Shown one piece after another: positions 17,222 through 25,456 of a DNA stretch of 64,000 bases; position 1 is the stretch's first letter; each line of letters opens with the position of its first letter. The notes beneath the pieces are model-generated. The model was not told the origin of the DNA and made no database searches. It saw only the letters and a list, made by a program, of their open reading frames with translations. The DNA is from Leptolyngbya sp. BL0902. GTDB taxonomy: Bacteria; Cyanobacteriota; Cyanobacteriia; Phormidesmidales; Phormidesmidaceae. The stretch is from NCBI RefSeq assembly GCF_016403105.1, contig NZ_CP046156.1:1-64000 (forward strand), in the 5' to 3' direction. A program made the position numbers and the translations under genes.

Positions 17222-17823
17222 AACAGGCTGATTTGGTGGATTTGCGGAGCTTGGGTTGAGTTGGGTTCCGGTCGGTTGGCCAGGGGGTGATGGCCCCGTG
17301 CGACGACCTTGCGTCGAATCGTGAGTTGGAGGTCTCTTAGTTCGTAGGGGTCGGTCATGTCCAGTTTGAGTGGGTTGGCATCGACAGCCGGAAACAGGTC
17401 TGGGTGAGCCTCCAGCACTTGGGCAAAAGCGTTCAAGCAAATGGCGCTGAGATTATGGCCCAGCGGTGCGACCTGGGTGTAGGGCTGGATGGCGCAAACC
17501 AGTTCTGCAGCGGTGCAGGTTTGACCGGGTTGAGCAAGGCTAGAACATTCATCCAGAATCAACCCAAAGCGCTCTAATCGAACCGCTTTGACGAGCTTTT
17601 CGGTCGTTTCCTGGGGCAAGTTCCATGCTTGTTCAGGCTTTCCAAAAATGACAGGACCCGTGAAATACTTGAACTGTTCAGGACTGACCTTTATACCGTC
17701 ACTGTCCATAAATAGTAACATCGTCAGCATGAATCCAGGTTCATTCAAAACAGCGGCCATAGCCTTGAGATTGGCATAAGGATCGGTGGTTGTAGATGGG
17801 CTTACTTGTGTGGTTTGAGGCAT
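17218..17823 (-). CDS. hypothetical protein with C-terminal clamp-binding-like peptide
   Basis: The 201-residue product is mostly helical (for example LVKAVRLERFGLILDECSSL) and ends IHQISLF. A C-terminal QxxLF of this kind resembles the pentapeptide (consensus QL-S/D-LF) by which bacterial proteins bind the DNA sliding clamp. The gene overlaps the 3' end of the previous plus-strand gene by 4 bp. It is divergent from an AT-rich intergenic region with a GCGATAGC motif 32 bp upstream of the start. No domain is recognised in the main body. Clamp binding is inference from five residues. Confidence 0.65.
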   Translation of the reverse strand: MPQTTQVSPSTTTDPYANLKAMAAVLNEPGFMLTMLLFMDSDGIKVSPEQFKYFTGPVIFGKPEQAWNLPQETTEKLVKAVRLERFGLILDECSSLAQPGQTCTAAELVCAIQPYTQVAPLGHNLSAICLNAFAQVLEAHPDLFPAVDANPLKLDMTDPYELRDLQLTIRRKVVARGHHPLANRPEPNSTQAPQIHQISLF

Positions 17824-17854
17824 GACAGAGGCCAGGTAATGACACCCACAACCA

Positions 17855-17862
17855 GCGATAGC
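17855..17862 (-). promoter_or_regulatory. GCGATAGC motif
   Basis: The octamer lies 32 bp upstream of the preceding minus-strand gene start. The flanks pair less well here than at the other sites. Confidence 0.4.
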
Positions 17863-18032
17863 GGCCCAGACTCGCTTTGATAGCTAATACTGTCTCTATG
17901 ACTTTAGGTAGAAATTTAAGTCAATGGGGAACTGAAGGTTGGCTTTTATCTATGTCTTATAGATGAGGTTGTTGGAGAATTCATGATTTAGCTTAGGGAT
18001 GTTTGTTATCGTTCATAACTATCAGCTTCATC

Positions 18033-18461
18033 ATGGTTAATGAATACGAAAACACCGATTTGGGCTACGGTCATGCGCCCGGTTACGGCACTTCTGAACC
18101 GGGCTATGGCACCTCTGGATTAGAGGACACGCCTGAAAACGGAACTCCTAATACAGGGCTAGGGGCGGGCCACAATCCTTGGCGCACCCGGCACTTTGCT
18201 GATGGCTACCGGGGCAATCCCTTCGAGGTCAACCCCTTCGACACCCCCTGGACGGAGACCGCTGCGAACCCCATCCCCCAGGGTGAGGGGTATGGCTCTG
18301 ATTTAGGACGGGTTCAGCCTTCTGAGGCCGATTTGCCACCATCACCGCTGCCGAAGCCCCAAGGGGTGGTCAATGCGGAGTCTGGCCCATCCGCTTCCGG
18401 CAAACCTCCAACCCGACGACAACGACCGCGCACCTATGGCGACGACCAACTAATGCTCTGA
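18033..18461 (+). CDS. Gly/Tyr-rich low-complexity protein
   Basis: The 142-residue product begins MVNEYENTDLGYGHAPGYG and has repeated GYG, EPGYG and NPF motifs with many Pro, Gly and Ser and no hydrophobic core. It is likely disordered. I chose the ATG at 18033 because the upstream in-frame codons (from TTG at 18003) give an unrelated hydrophobic stretch. It precedes a large secreted hydrolase gene by 23 bp, so it may be an accessory of that operon. No function is known. Confidence 0.55.
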   Translation: MVNEYENTDLGYGHAPGYGTSEPGYGTSGLEDTPENGTPNTGLGAGHNPWRTRHFADGYRGNPFEVNPFDTPWTETAANPIPQGEGYGSDLGRVQPSEADLPPSPLPKPQGVVNAESGPSASGKPPTRRQRPRTYGDDQLML

Positions 18462-18484
18462 CGTTAAAGCTTTTGTTGTGACCC

Positions 18485-20791
18485 ATGTTTTTGACGTGTT
18501 TGTCATGGCTGATGGCCCTGCTGCTTGGGCTGCTGGTCGGCCTTCAGCCTGCTTTCGCCCATGCGATTCCCACCACTGAATTTTCGGTACGTCCTGACCA
18601 ATCGGTCGTCGTGCCCGACTTGAATCAGTTCTCGTTGGCAGACTTGCCTGCTTTCAGTGAAACTGGCGGGTTTCGAGAGGGGCCGTACCAGCGCACCTGG
18701 CGCATCGGCCAAACCATCGACCAAGTGCTGACCTTCAGTGACCTCCAAGACCTGGCCCCTGGCCACTTGACCCTAGACGACCTCAGCGCACGGCTGACCC
18801 AAGACCTGGGTTCATGGTCTATCTCAGACTTCCCGTTGCTCGGTCGTCAGTCCATCAATGACCTGATGGTGGCCATTCCGACTCTGGGTCGCTTTGACCT
18901 TGAGTCGCTACCTCCGATTGCGGCGCTGGTTGATGCCGAACTAGGGAGCAGGGTACGCCAGGGCCAGACCTTGTTCCATGCGGTTCAGCGTTGGCCTGAG
19001 TTGGGCGAACGGGTCTTGGATGATATCGACCTCAGCGCCTTTAGGATCAACCAGATTCCAGGCATTGCCCAGACCGCTCTCGGCACCCTCAGCGGTTTTG
19101 AGCAGGCTACGTTGAATCAGGTGCCCGGTCTGAGGAATCTGCCTCTCGCAAGCTTTCCCAATCCGGTGGCGGCAGTCGGCACCATGACGATGCAGATCGA
19201 CATGGTCTGGGGGCCACGGGAAGGGGATCGGCCTCGTACCCTATCGGGTTCTGAGCAACAGGGCTTTGCGGTGCCCTGCCACATCGACCGTCAAGACTGC
19301 GCCTCGATTGAACTTCAGGCGCTAGGGCCGGAGACAAATCCCCTCGACGGCATCCACTGGGTGTCGGGTAAGTACCAGGAAGTGGAAGGGGGCAGCGGCG
19401 TGCTGCGTGGGGTGAATGGCGGGATGGAACCCACGGGTCGTCATCCCTTTGGGCCTGCGTTTAAGCAGGTGATTTGGGAACCGGAAGAACGAGACGATAC
19501 CGTGACCAGTGCCCTCTTCTTTCGAGCCTGTGGGTGGGGCGGCTGTACGCCCTACGTGATTGGCCCTTTCCCCTTCATCACCTACCGCATCAATGACCCG
19601 ATCTTTGTGGGCCTGCTTGAAGGAGATGTCCCCTCGGCCACGCCCTCCCAGCGCACGGGCGCAACGCGGGGTGGGGCGATGCCTGGGCCTGGGAATACTG
19701 GGTTAGGTCATGCGGGGCGCTGGGGGCGCTTCAGTCCAGACTGTATTGAGTGGCCCGAAGGGGCAGACCCAGTAGAGTTCACCTCCAACCGAAACGTCGC
19801 GGGCATTGACGTGGGCACCTTGGCCAGCGCCATTGCGAGTATTGAGTCCCAGGGCAGCGGCGGCTATTTTGCGGTTGGGCCTCATGTCTGTGCCGATGGA
19901 GGCCGCAACTGTGGCCGGGGCTTGGGCAAGTTTCAGTTCATGAGCTACAACGACCAGGCGGCTCAACTCATTGCGGCAAGGCCAGGGGGAACCGCCTTCT
20001 TGTCCCGCGTGGGGGGTGGACATTCGCCAAGTGCCGATGAACTGATGCGCTACTTTCCCCCGGAGGATCAGAATCGAGCCTTTGAAGGGTTTTTAGCCAA
20101 CAACCTCCGACAGGCGTTTAGTCAGATTGACCCCACCACAGGCCGACCCTTTGCCGGGGGACGACTGGTGGAGCGAGCGGCTCAGATGCACTTTGGTGGG
20201 CCTGGGGTGGCGATTGATGGCGGTGGCTCGGATGCCTTTGGCCGTTTGAGCGTGCGCGCCTACGGTGAAAATGCCCGCCAGGTCTATGAACAGGGTGGAG
20301 GGGCTTCTGGAGGGCTGAATCTTTGTCCTGCGGGTACTCAGGTTGCAGTCGGTGGGCCTGGGGGTGATCCACCTGAAGCTGGGGATATCAATACGGCCAT
20401 TCACGGTTCGATGATGGCGATGGGCCAGTTCAGTTCGAGGGCTGGCCCGGATAGCGGCAATCTGGCCTGTGCGTGGGCGGTGAACCGGGTGTTGGAGAAT
20501 GCGGGAATCGCGAGCCTGGGGGGCGATGCACCGAACTGGGTTCCAGCGGTCGAAGCAGACCTCCAGAACAATCGAGGCATCCCCATTGACCGTTCCCAGG
20601 GCCAAGCAGGCGACATTGTGATTTCCGGTGGCCAAGAACATATCGGGATTTGTTTGAACGAGGGCTGTACCCAGGTGCGCTCGAACTCATCCAGTCGTGC
20701 GGCCTTCACTTGGGACTCGGATACGGACTTTGGCGGCTTCTATGGCTCTGGCCCCAGCCGCCTTTATCGAATCACAGAAGCAAGAGGGTAA
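18485..20791 (+). CDS. secreted peptidoglycan hydrolase with lysozyme-like and CHAP-like domains
   Basis: The 768-residue protein starts with a signal peptide (MALLLGLLVGLQPAFAHA). An N-terminal region has repeated short leucine motifs (FSLADLPAF, LTLDDLSARL, FDLESLPPI). Near residue 448 comes a lytic-transglycosylase-like segment with ASIESQGSGGYFAVGP and GRGLGKFQFM. The C-terminus has an amidase-like CHAP pattern: CAWAVNRVLENAG (Cys near 662), then QAGDIVISGGQEHIGIC with the His near 718. Such enzymes open the cell wall for conjugation machinery (VirB1-like role). It sits in the operon with membrane and coupling proteins, which supports this use. Confidence 0.75.
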   Translation: MFLTCLSWLMALLLGLLVGLQPAFAHAIPTTEFSVRPDQSVVVPDLNQFSLADLPAFSETGGFREGPYQRTWRIGQTIDQVLTFSDLQDLAPGHLTLDDLSARLTQDLGSWSISDFPLLGRQSINDLMVAIPTLGRFDLESLPPIAALVDAELGSRVRQGQTLFHAVQRWPELGERVLDDIDLSAFRINQIPGIAQTALGTLSGFEQATLNQVPGLRNLPLASFPNPVAAVGTMTMQIDMVWGPREGDRPRTLSGSEQQGFAVPCHIDRQDCASIELQALGPETNPLDGIHWVSGKYQEVEGGSGVLRGVNGGMEPTGRHPFGPAFKQVIWEPEERDDTVTSALFFRACGWGGCTPYVIGPFPFITYRINDPIFVGLLEGDVPSATPSQRTGATRGGAMPGPGNTGLGHAGRWGRFSPDCIEWPEGADPVEFTSNRNVAGIDVGTLASAIASIESQGSGGYFAVGPHVCADGGRNCGRGLGKFQFMSYNDQAAQLIAARPGGTAFLSRVGGGHSPSADELMRYFPPEDQNRAFEGFLANNLRQAFSQIDPTTGRPFAGGRLVERAAQMHFGGPGVAIDGGGSDAFGRLSVRAYGENARQVYEQGGGASGGLNLCPAGTQVAVGGPGGDPPEAGDINTAIHGSMMAMGQFSSRAGPDSGNLACAWAVNRVLENAGIASLGGDAPNWVPAVEADLQNNRGIPIDRSQGQAGDIVISGGQEHIGICLNEGCTQVRSNSSSRAAFTWDSDTDFGGFYGSGPSRLYRITEARG

Positions 20792-20796
20792 TAACG

Positions 20797-21162
20797 ATGG
20801 TAGTTTTCCAAAGACTTCGCAAGCTGAGTGTTCTCGCCGTCCTAGGACTGGCGTTAGCGCTGGGTATGGCGACCTATCTGCCCAGTCAGGCTCAATCGAC
20901 GGCTGAGATTGAGGCCGTGGTGATGGAGGTGGTGAGTGAAGGCTTAAGGGCTGACCTGACCCCAGAAATCAGGCGCATCAACGTATCGGGCGACTATGCT
21001 TTAGCCACTTGGAACGTTGAGCACCTGGGTGGCCAAACCCTGCTGCAACAATCCGAGGAGGGCTGGGTCGTGGTCGAAAGTGGTGGGGGTGCGATGAACG
21101 CCGCTGTCCTAGAGCAGTTGGAGGTTCCTAGTGTGGATATTCCTGGACTGCTGGAGGACTAG
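20797..21162 (+). CDS. small exported protein of unknown function
   Basis: The 121-residue product starts MVVFQRLRKLSVLAVLGLAL followed by a small-residue cleavage-type site (YLPSQAQS), so it is exported. The mature part alternates beta strands (DYALATWNVEHLGG, GWVVVESGGG) typical of small periplasmic proteins. The start at 20797 lies 5 bp after the hydrolase stop, suggesting translational coupling. It is probably a periplasmic accessory of the transfer apparatus. Confidence 0.7.
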   Translation: MVVFQRLRKLSVLAVLGLALALGMATYLPSQAQSTAEIEAVVMEVVSEGLRADLTPEIRRINVSGDYALATWNVEHLGGQTLLQQSEEGWVVVESGGGAMNAAVLEQLEVPSVDIPGLLED

Positions 21163-21166
21163 CGCC

Positions 21167-21850
21167 ATGGTCTCAAAACAGGATTTTGTTCAAGGGCTAA
21201 ATCACCTGCGTGCCCTCACCTGGGACGACTGGCGACGGGCCGCATCCGGGGAGGGGCCGACTCTCTCCGAGGTTGAGGCTGAACTGCCAGGGCCACCCAA
21301 ATGGCTGCGTCGAGCCGCCAATCGGTTTCGGATTGGGTTTGCCCTAGCGGTCTTGCTCAGCATGGCTCTGCTGTCGGTGGGGTGCAGCGCCCAGGCTAAC
21401 GTGGGGGACTGGCAACCCGTGTCTCGTGTGCTGCCTGAGCCCATCATTCAAGACGTCATCGCCGCTGAAACCAGCCTAACGGGAACGGATGCCGATGCGC
21501 TCACGGCCACCATGGTGGGCTGGTCCATCCCTGGCGATGAGGGTCGGCTGGTCTTGGTGGATTATCGAAGCGACCGATTGTGTGGTGCAGCGGGTTGTCT
21601 GTACAGCGGCCTCTGGCTCGATGGCGACGCACTTCGGGGGGTGGTCTTTTCGGCCCACTTAAGGGATGACCTCCCCCCCGGAACACCTGTGATTCAACCG
21701 ATTGAGGCAGAAGATGGGGTGGTTCGCCCCTTGCCCTGCCTGTTGGCCACTCAGGTTGAGGGCAACCAAGTGGTCGAGCGCATCGCCTGTCTGCGGGGAG
21801 GCCAATATCAACCGACCCGCAATCGTCGTTTGCCCTTGGCGGCGAGTTGA
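21167..21850 (+). CDS. membrane-anchored protein with internal lipobox-like Cys
   Basis: The 227-residue product has about 55 polar residues, then a hydrophobic segment FALAVLLSMALLSVGC ending in a lipobox-like LSVGC, then a periplasmic domain with four Cys (LCGAAGCLYSG and PLPCLLAT, IACLRGG). A classical lipoprotein signal would lie at the N-terminus, so this is better read as a type II membrane protein. It follows the exported protein by 4 bp in the same operon. The paired Cys in the outer domain may form disulfides. Function unknown. Confidence 0.6.
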   Translation: MVSKQDFVQGLNHLRALTWDDWRRAASGEGPTLSEVEAELPGPPKWLRRAANRFRIGFALAVLLSMALLSVGCSAQANVGDWQPVSRVLPEPIIQDVIAAETSLTGTDADALTATMVGWSIPGDEGRLVLVDYRSDRLCGAAGCLYSGLWLDGDALRGVVFSAHLRDDLPPGTPVIQPIEAEDGVVRPLPCLLATQVEGNQVVERIACLRGGQYQPTRNRRLPLAAS

Positions 21851-21889
21851 CCCCTACCCCGTCTGGCTGAGACAGGGCAGGGATGGGGG

Positions 21890-22948
21890 TTAGTAGTCGT
21901 CGTCGTCCTCGTCAGAGTCTTCGTCAACGATGGCATCGACCTCAATGGCCTCGTCGTCGTCGGGGTCAAACTCCTCGTCGTCGTCCCCATCGAGTTCTAG
22001 GTCGTCAGGGCTGGCGGAGGCCACACCACTGGGCAAGGTGTGTCCCGTTGGGGTGGGCGGTAGGGCCATGGCGGTCGGGGCCGATTCCACAAAGCCTGCG
22101 ACTTCGGTATGTAGCCCCCAGATTAAGGCTTTACCTTGGGGTGTGCCGAGGAAGACCTCAAACAGGGTGTCTGCGGTGGGCACAAACTCAACCATCGCCT
22201 TGCAGCAGGTGGATTTGTTTTTGCCCTTCCCTTGCTTTTCGGGGGTGAACGCCACAGGCACAACGACCAGCGAGCGCCATTGGTCGGATTTGCCGCTGTA
22301 GGGCAGATTGACCATCTCGGCAAAGGCCTTTTCGACCTTGCGGTAGTAGTCGTCGCAGGTGCTAATGAAGCTCCAGAGGGCGACGTTCTTGAACCGGATG
22401 ACGATGGGCGTGGTGTGCAGCGGCTGATCCGCATCGTCTAGGAACACAACGGCGTGCTCAGAGACGACCTCCATCAGGGCTTTGTCGAGGTGGATTTGGT
22501 GGGTGTCGTAGGGGCCAACCAGGGTATGGGCCAGGGTTTCGTCCCCACCTCGTTCGGTGAGCTGATCCGCGTCTTTGTAGCGGATGTAGGGCGGCACCTT
22601 AGCCAGGACGACCAGTCGGCATTCGTCTAGGAACAGGCCAATGACCGTGTTCTCGCCAATGATGATGTCATCGAGTTCGTCAGGCGGATTCAGCCAGCCC
22701 GCCGATTCCAGTTGGTCAACGGGAATCAGGATGCCTGCCGGGTTGTCGTTGACGATGATGCCGTAGGGCAGCCGGGGCCGTCGCGTTTCGTTGAACTCAG
22801 GGTTGAGCAGTTCCGGGTCTACGGTGAGGTCGGCCTTGGGCTTTCGGGTTCGGGCTTGTCCCGTTTTGGTGCCCGCTTTCGGTTTAGGGGTTCGGGCTGA
22901 GGGTTGGGTTGGGGTTGTGCGTGGGGAGGTTTGGGTTCGAGGGGCCAT
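21890..22948 (-). CDS. DUF5895-like protein with acidic tail
   Basis: The 352-residue product has a basic, Pro/Thr/Lys-rich N-terminus (about residues 1-40), a central globular region (RPRLPYGIIVNDNPAGILIP onward, IRYKDADQL, and a Cys-containing STCDDYYRKVEKAF helix) and a very acidic C-terminus ending SDEDDDDY. The central part looks like proteins annotated DUF5895 on cyanobacterial plasmids, but I cannot verify this. A basic head with an acidic tail is reminiscent of single-stranded DNA-binding proteins. It is divergent from the coupling-protein gene, and a GCGATAGC motif lies 38 bp upstream. Confidence 0.6.
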   Translation of the reverse strand: MAPRTQTSPRTTPTQPSARTPKPKAGTKTGQARTRKPKADLTVDPELLNPEFNETRRPRLPYGIIVNDNPAGILIPVDQLESAGWLNPPDELDDIIIGENTVIGLFLDECRLVVLAKVPPYIRYKDADQLTERGGDETLAHTLVGPYDTHQIHLDKALMEVVSEHAVVFLDDADQPLHTTPIVIRFKNVALWSFISTCDDYYRKVEKAFAEMVNLPYSGKSDQWRSLVVVPVAFTPEKQGKGKNKSTCCKAMVEFVPTADTLFEVFLGTPQGKALIWGLHTEVAGFVESAPTAMALPPTPTGHTLPSGVASASPDDLELDGDDDEEFDPDDDEAIEVDAIVDEDSDEDDDDY

Positions 22949-22985
22949 AGGTCAAAAACCTTGAGAAACGTCAATCGCCCCTTAA

Positions 22986-22997
22986 CGGCGATAGCCG
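22986..22997 (-). promoter_or_regulatory. GCGATAGC hairpin motif
   Basis: CGGC-GATA-GCCG, a perfect 4-bp stem, lies 38 bp upstream of the DUF5895-like gene and 24 bp before the coupling-protein gene. Confidence 0.5.
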
Positions 22998-23020
22998 CTA
23001 GTCAGCAAAGGAAAGGGCCA

Positions 23021-24811
23021 ATGTTTGGAATCGACTTCAGTGGGCTGATTGAGCAGTACAACAATCCCCAGGGCTACCTGATGCTGGGAGCGTTTGGCGT
23101 GCTGGTGGTGATGATGCTGGTGCTCAAAGATAACAAAGGCACCATCACCACAGGTCGTACGGTTCAGACCTCAGACAAACTCTCGGCCAATGCCAAGGCC
23201 CTGAAGCAACTGCGGCTACCGCTGGACTATCAGCCCCCCACCCTGAAACAGGCTAAGTCCAAACCAAGGCCCAAAACGGCAACGTCGGTACGCCCCCAAC
23301 GACCTCGTGATGAGTTAACGCTGTGGGCAGGTAAGCCTCCTCAATTTTGGTGGTCAGGCCGTTGGCGTAAACTGGGGGCGCAGATTCAGACCTTGTTTGG
23401 GTCTCCCCCCGCGCTGTGGTTGCCCGATGCCCAGCGCAGCATCCTGGTGTTGGGCAGTCCAGGGTCAGGGAAGACGGCCAGTGCCATCGACCCGATGATT
23501 GAGTCGGCCTTGGCTCAAGGCATTCCCGTCTTGCTCTACGACAAGAAGGGTGACCAGATGCGGCTCCATGCCCCGCTCGCGGCACGCTATGGCTATGAGG
23601 TGCATGTGCTGGCTCCCGGTGAACCGTACAGCGGCGTGTTTAATCCCGTCGAATTTCTCAAAGACTCAACCGATGCGGTCATGGCCGGGGAACTGGGGTC
23701 GGTGATTGTCCGTAATGCGCAATCAGCCCAGGGGGGTGGCCGCAGTGATGAGTTTTTCAGCAAAGCCGGAGAGCAGTTGGGTAAGGCGCTGATTCAGTTG
23801 GCCCGCTCCACGCCCTACCCCGATATGGGTATGGTCTATGCCCTGTTGCAGCTCCCGGACGTTGTGCATCGCATTGATAATGCCGTGCAGCAAGGGCAGA
23901 TCGACCCTTGGGTGGCGGCGAGCTTTAATCAGCTTCTGGCCTCTAAAGATGCCGAAAAGACCGTCTCTGGCATTATGACCACCACATCGGCGACCTTCAG
24001 CAGCTTCATTCAAAAAGACCTGCTGCCCAACTTTATGGGGCCATCCACCCTCCCCGCTCGGATTGAGGGTAAGCAGATGATTATCTTCAAGCTCGACGAT
24101 GAGCGCCGCAGCGTGGTGGGGCCATTGCTGGCGGCGGCGCTTCACCTGTGCGTGGTGAAGAACCTAGCCACCCCGCGCCAAGACCCCATCCTCATTGCCC
24201 TGGACGAACTACCCTCGATTCGCCTTGACCGACTGCCCAACTGGATTAACGAGTATCGCTCCAATGGGGGTGCGTTCGTGCTGGGCATTCAGTCCCTCAA
24301 CCAACTCTACGACACCTATGGCGATAAGCGGGGTCAGGCCATTGCCTCAGCCTGTGCCACCCATCTGCTCTTTTATCCCGGCGACACCCAGACCGCTGAG
24401 AGCTACAGCAAACGGTTTGGTGAGAAAGACTTTATTCATCGGCAGAAATCGACGGGCCGCACCCTGGCAGGGCGGATGAGCCGCAGCATCACCTACAGCG
24501 AAAGCCTTCAGAAGATGCCGCTATTCACCCCCGACGAGATTCTGCGATTCCGCACCGGGGAATGTGTCCTGGCCAGTCCGGGCTACGGCTCTGGGCAAGA
24601 AACCAACGTGCCCTACCGACTGCGGGTGCCGATGCCAAAGCGCGAGTTCCATCGGCTTAAGCAGAATCGAGACCTGTGGGACGAATACCTGTGCCCGTAC
24701 CTGACCCGCCATGCGGCTAAGGTGACGGACGACCAGGTCTACGCATCGCTTCAGGAACGCATCGCCTATGCCAATACGCTGCTGCCGCCTCCCCCCTCTG
24801 AAGCGTCATGA
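23021..24811 (+). CDS. virD4: type IV coupling ATPase (VirD4/TraG family)
   Basis: The coupling protein docks the DNA-protein substrate on the secretion channel. The 596-residue product has an N-terminal membrane segment (LMLGAFGVLVVMMLVL), Walker A LVLGSPGSGKTASAI (about residue 143-151), a Walker B region PILIALDELPSIRLD, and the TraG-specific stretches LLYDKKGDQMRLHA and NGGAFVLGIQSLNQLYDTYG. I start it at the ATG at 23021 since the preceding frame is not protein-like. The end overlaps the convergent methyltransferase gene by 6 bp. No relaxase gene is recognisable nearby, so the transferred substrate is unknown. Confidence 0.9.
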   Translation: MFGIDFSGLIEQYNNPQGYLMLGAFGVLVVMMLVLKDNKGTITTGRTVQTSDKLSANAKALKQLRLPLDYQPPTLKQAKSKPRPKTATSVRPQRPRDELTLWAGKPPQFWWSGRWRKLGAQIQTLFGSPPALWLPDAQRSILVLGSPGSGKTASAIDPMIESALAQGIPVLLYDKKGDQMRLHAPLAARYGYEVHVLAPGEPYSGVFNPVEFLKDSTDAVMAGELGSVIVRNAQSAQGGGRSDEFFSKAGEQLGKALIQLARSTPYPDMGMVYALLQLPDVVHRIDNAVQQGQIDPWVAASFNQLLASKDAEKTVSGIMTTTSATFSSFIQKDLLPNFMGPSTLPARIEGKQMIIFKLDDERRSVVGPLLAAALHLCVVKNLATPRQDPILIALDELPSIRLDRLPNWINEYRSNGGAFVLGIQSLNQLYDTYGDKRGQAIASACATHLLFYPGDTQTAESYSKRFGEKDFIHRQKSTGRTLAGRMSRSITYSESLQKMPLFTPDEILRFRTGECVLASPGYGSGQETNVPYRLRVPMPKREFHRLKQNRDLWDEYLCPYLTRHAAKVTDDQVYASLQERIAYANTLLPPPPSEAS

Positions 24812-25456
24812 ACTGGTCTGATTCGCTGGGCAGAAGTCCCGAAATCCTTCAGCAATCTCGTCAAAGTCGGACTCTGGAATGGGCTTGCCTCGGCTGTTGT
24901 AGCCACAGTGTTGGATCATGGCCATGAAGATGTTGTAGTCATCTGTCGAAGGTTCCTGACGCTTCTGGAATACGATGACGCTGGTGATGATGCCCGTCTT
25001 GCATTCGGCTTGCCAGACTTCTTTGGGGAGTTGAATGCTGGCCCAAAGCTGAGCTTGGTTCATCAACCAGTGTCGAGCCGCTGAATGATCGTGGTCAGCC
25101 AGAATGCCGTTGGGCACCAGGGCGACCATCACCTCACCGGGCGCGATCTGGCGGAGGGCCAACTCCAGGAACAATACTTCTAGCTGGGTGGAGGCTTTGA
25201 CCCGGCTGGTTCGCTGCCACGCTGAATGGAGGTCAGGTTCTGCATTGGCTTTTGGTCTGCGCCAGTGATGCCCTAGCTCGTAGGTTTGGGCGACCGGGTG
25301 CTGAATCGCTTGTTTCCCAAAGGGTGGGTTGAGGATGGCCAAGGTTTTCAAAGACACGGTGGGAACGGGAGGATGCTTCTCACAGTCAGCAAACAGCGTG
25401 AGCCAGTCAACGGGTTCAAAAGAGACGGAGTTGGGCTTGGTTTGAGTCTGAGTCAT
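24806..25456 (-). CDS. adenine DNA methyltransferase, catalytic half (motif IV subunit)
   Basis: The 216-residue product begins MTQTQTKPNSVSFEPVDWLT. It carries the catalytic motif ILNPPFG (residues 42-48), the N/DPPF/Y of N6-adenine methyltransferases. Downstream come LELALRQIAPGEVMVALVPNG (typical of HsdM-like enzymes) and a final SIQLPKEVW. It has no SAM-binding motif I of its own. The start lies 41 bp inside the upstream gene in another frame, so translational coupling is likely. Together with the upstream gene it would make one complete methyltransferase. Confidence 0.8.
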   Translation of the reverse strand: MTQTQTKPNSVSFEPVDWLTLFADCEKHPPVPTVSLKTLAILNPPFGKQAIQHPVAQTYELGHHWRRPKANAEPDLHSAWQRTSRVKASTQLEVLFLELALRQIAPGEVMVALVPNGILADHDHSAARHWLMNQAQLWASIQLPKEVWQAECKTGIITSVIVFQKRQEPSTDDYNIFMAMIQHCGYNSRGKPIPESDFDEIAEGFRDFCPANQTSS

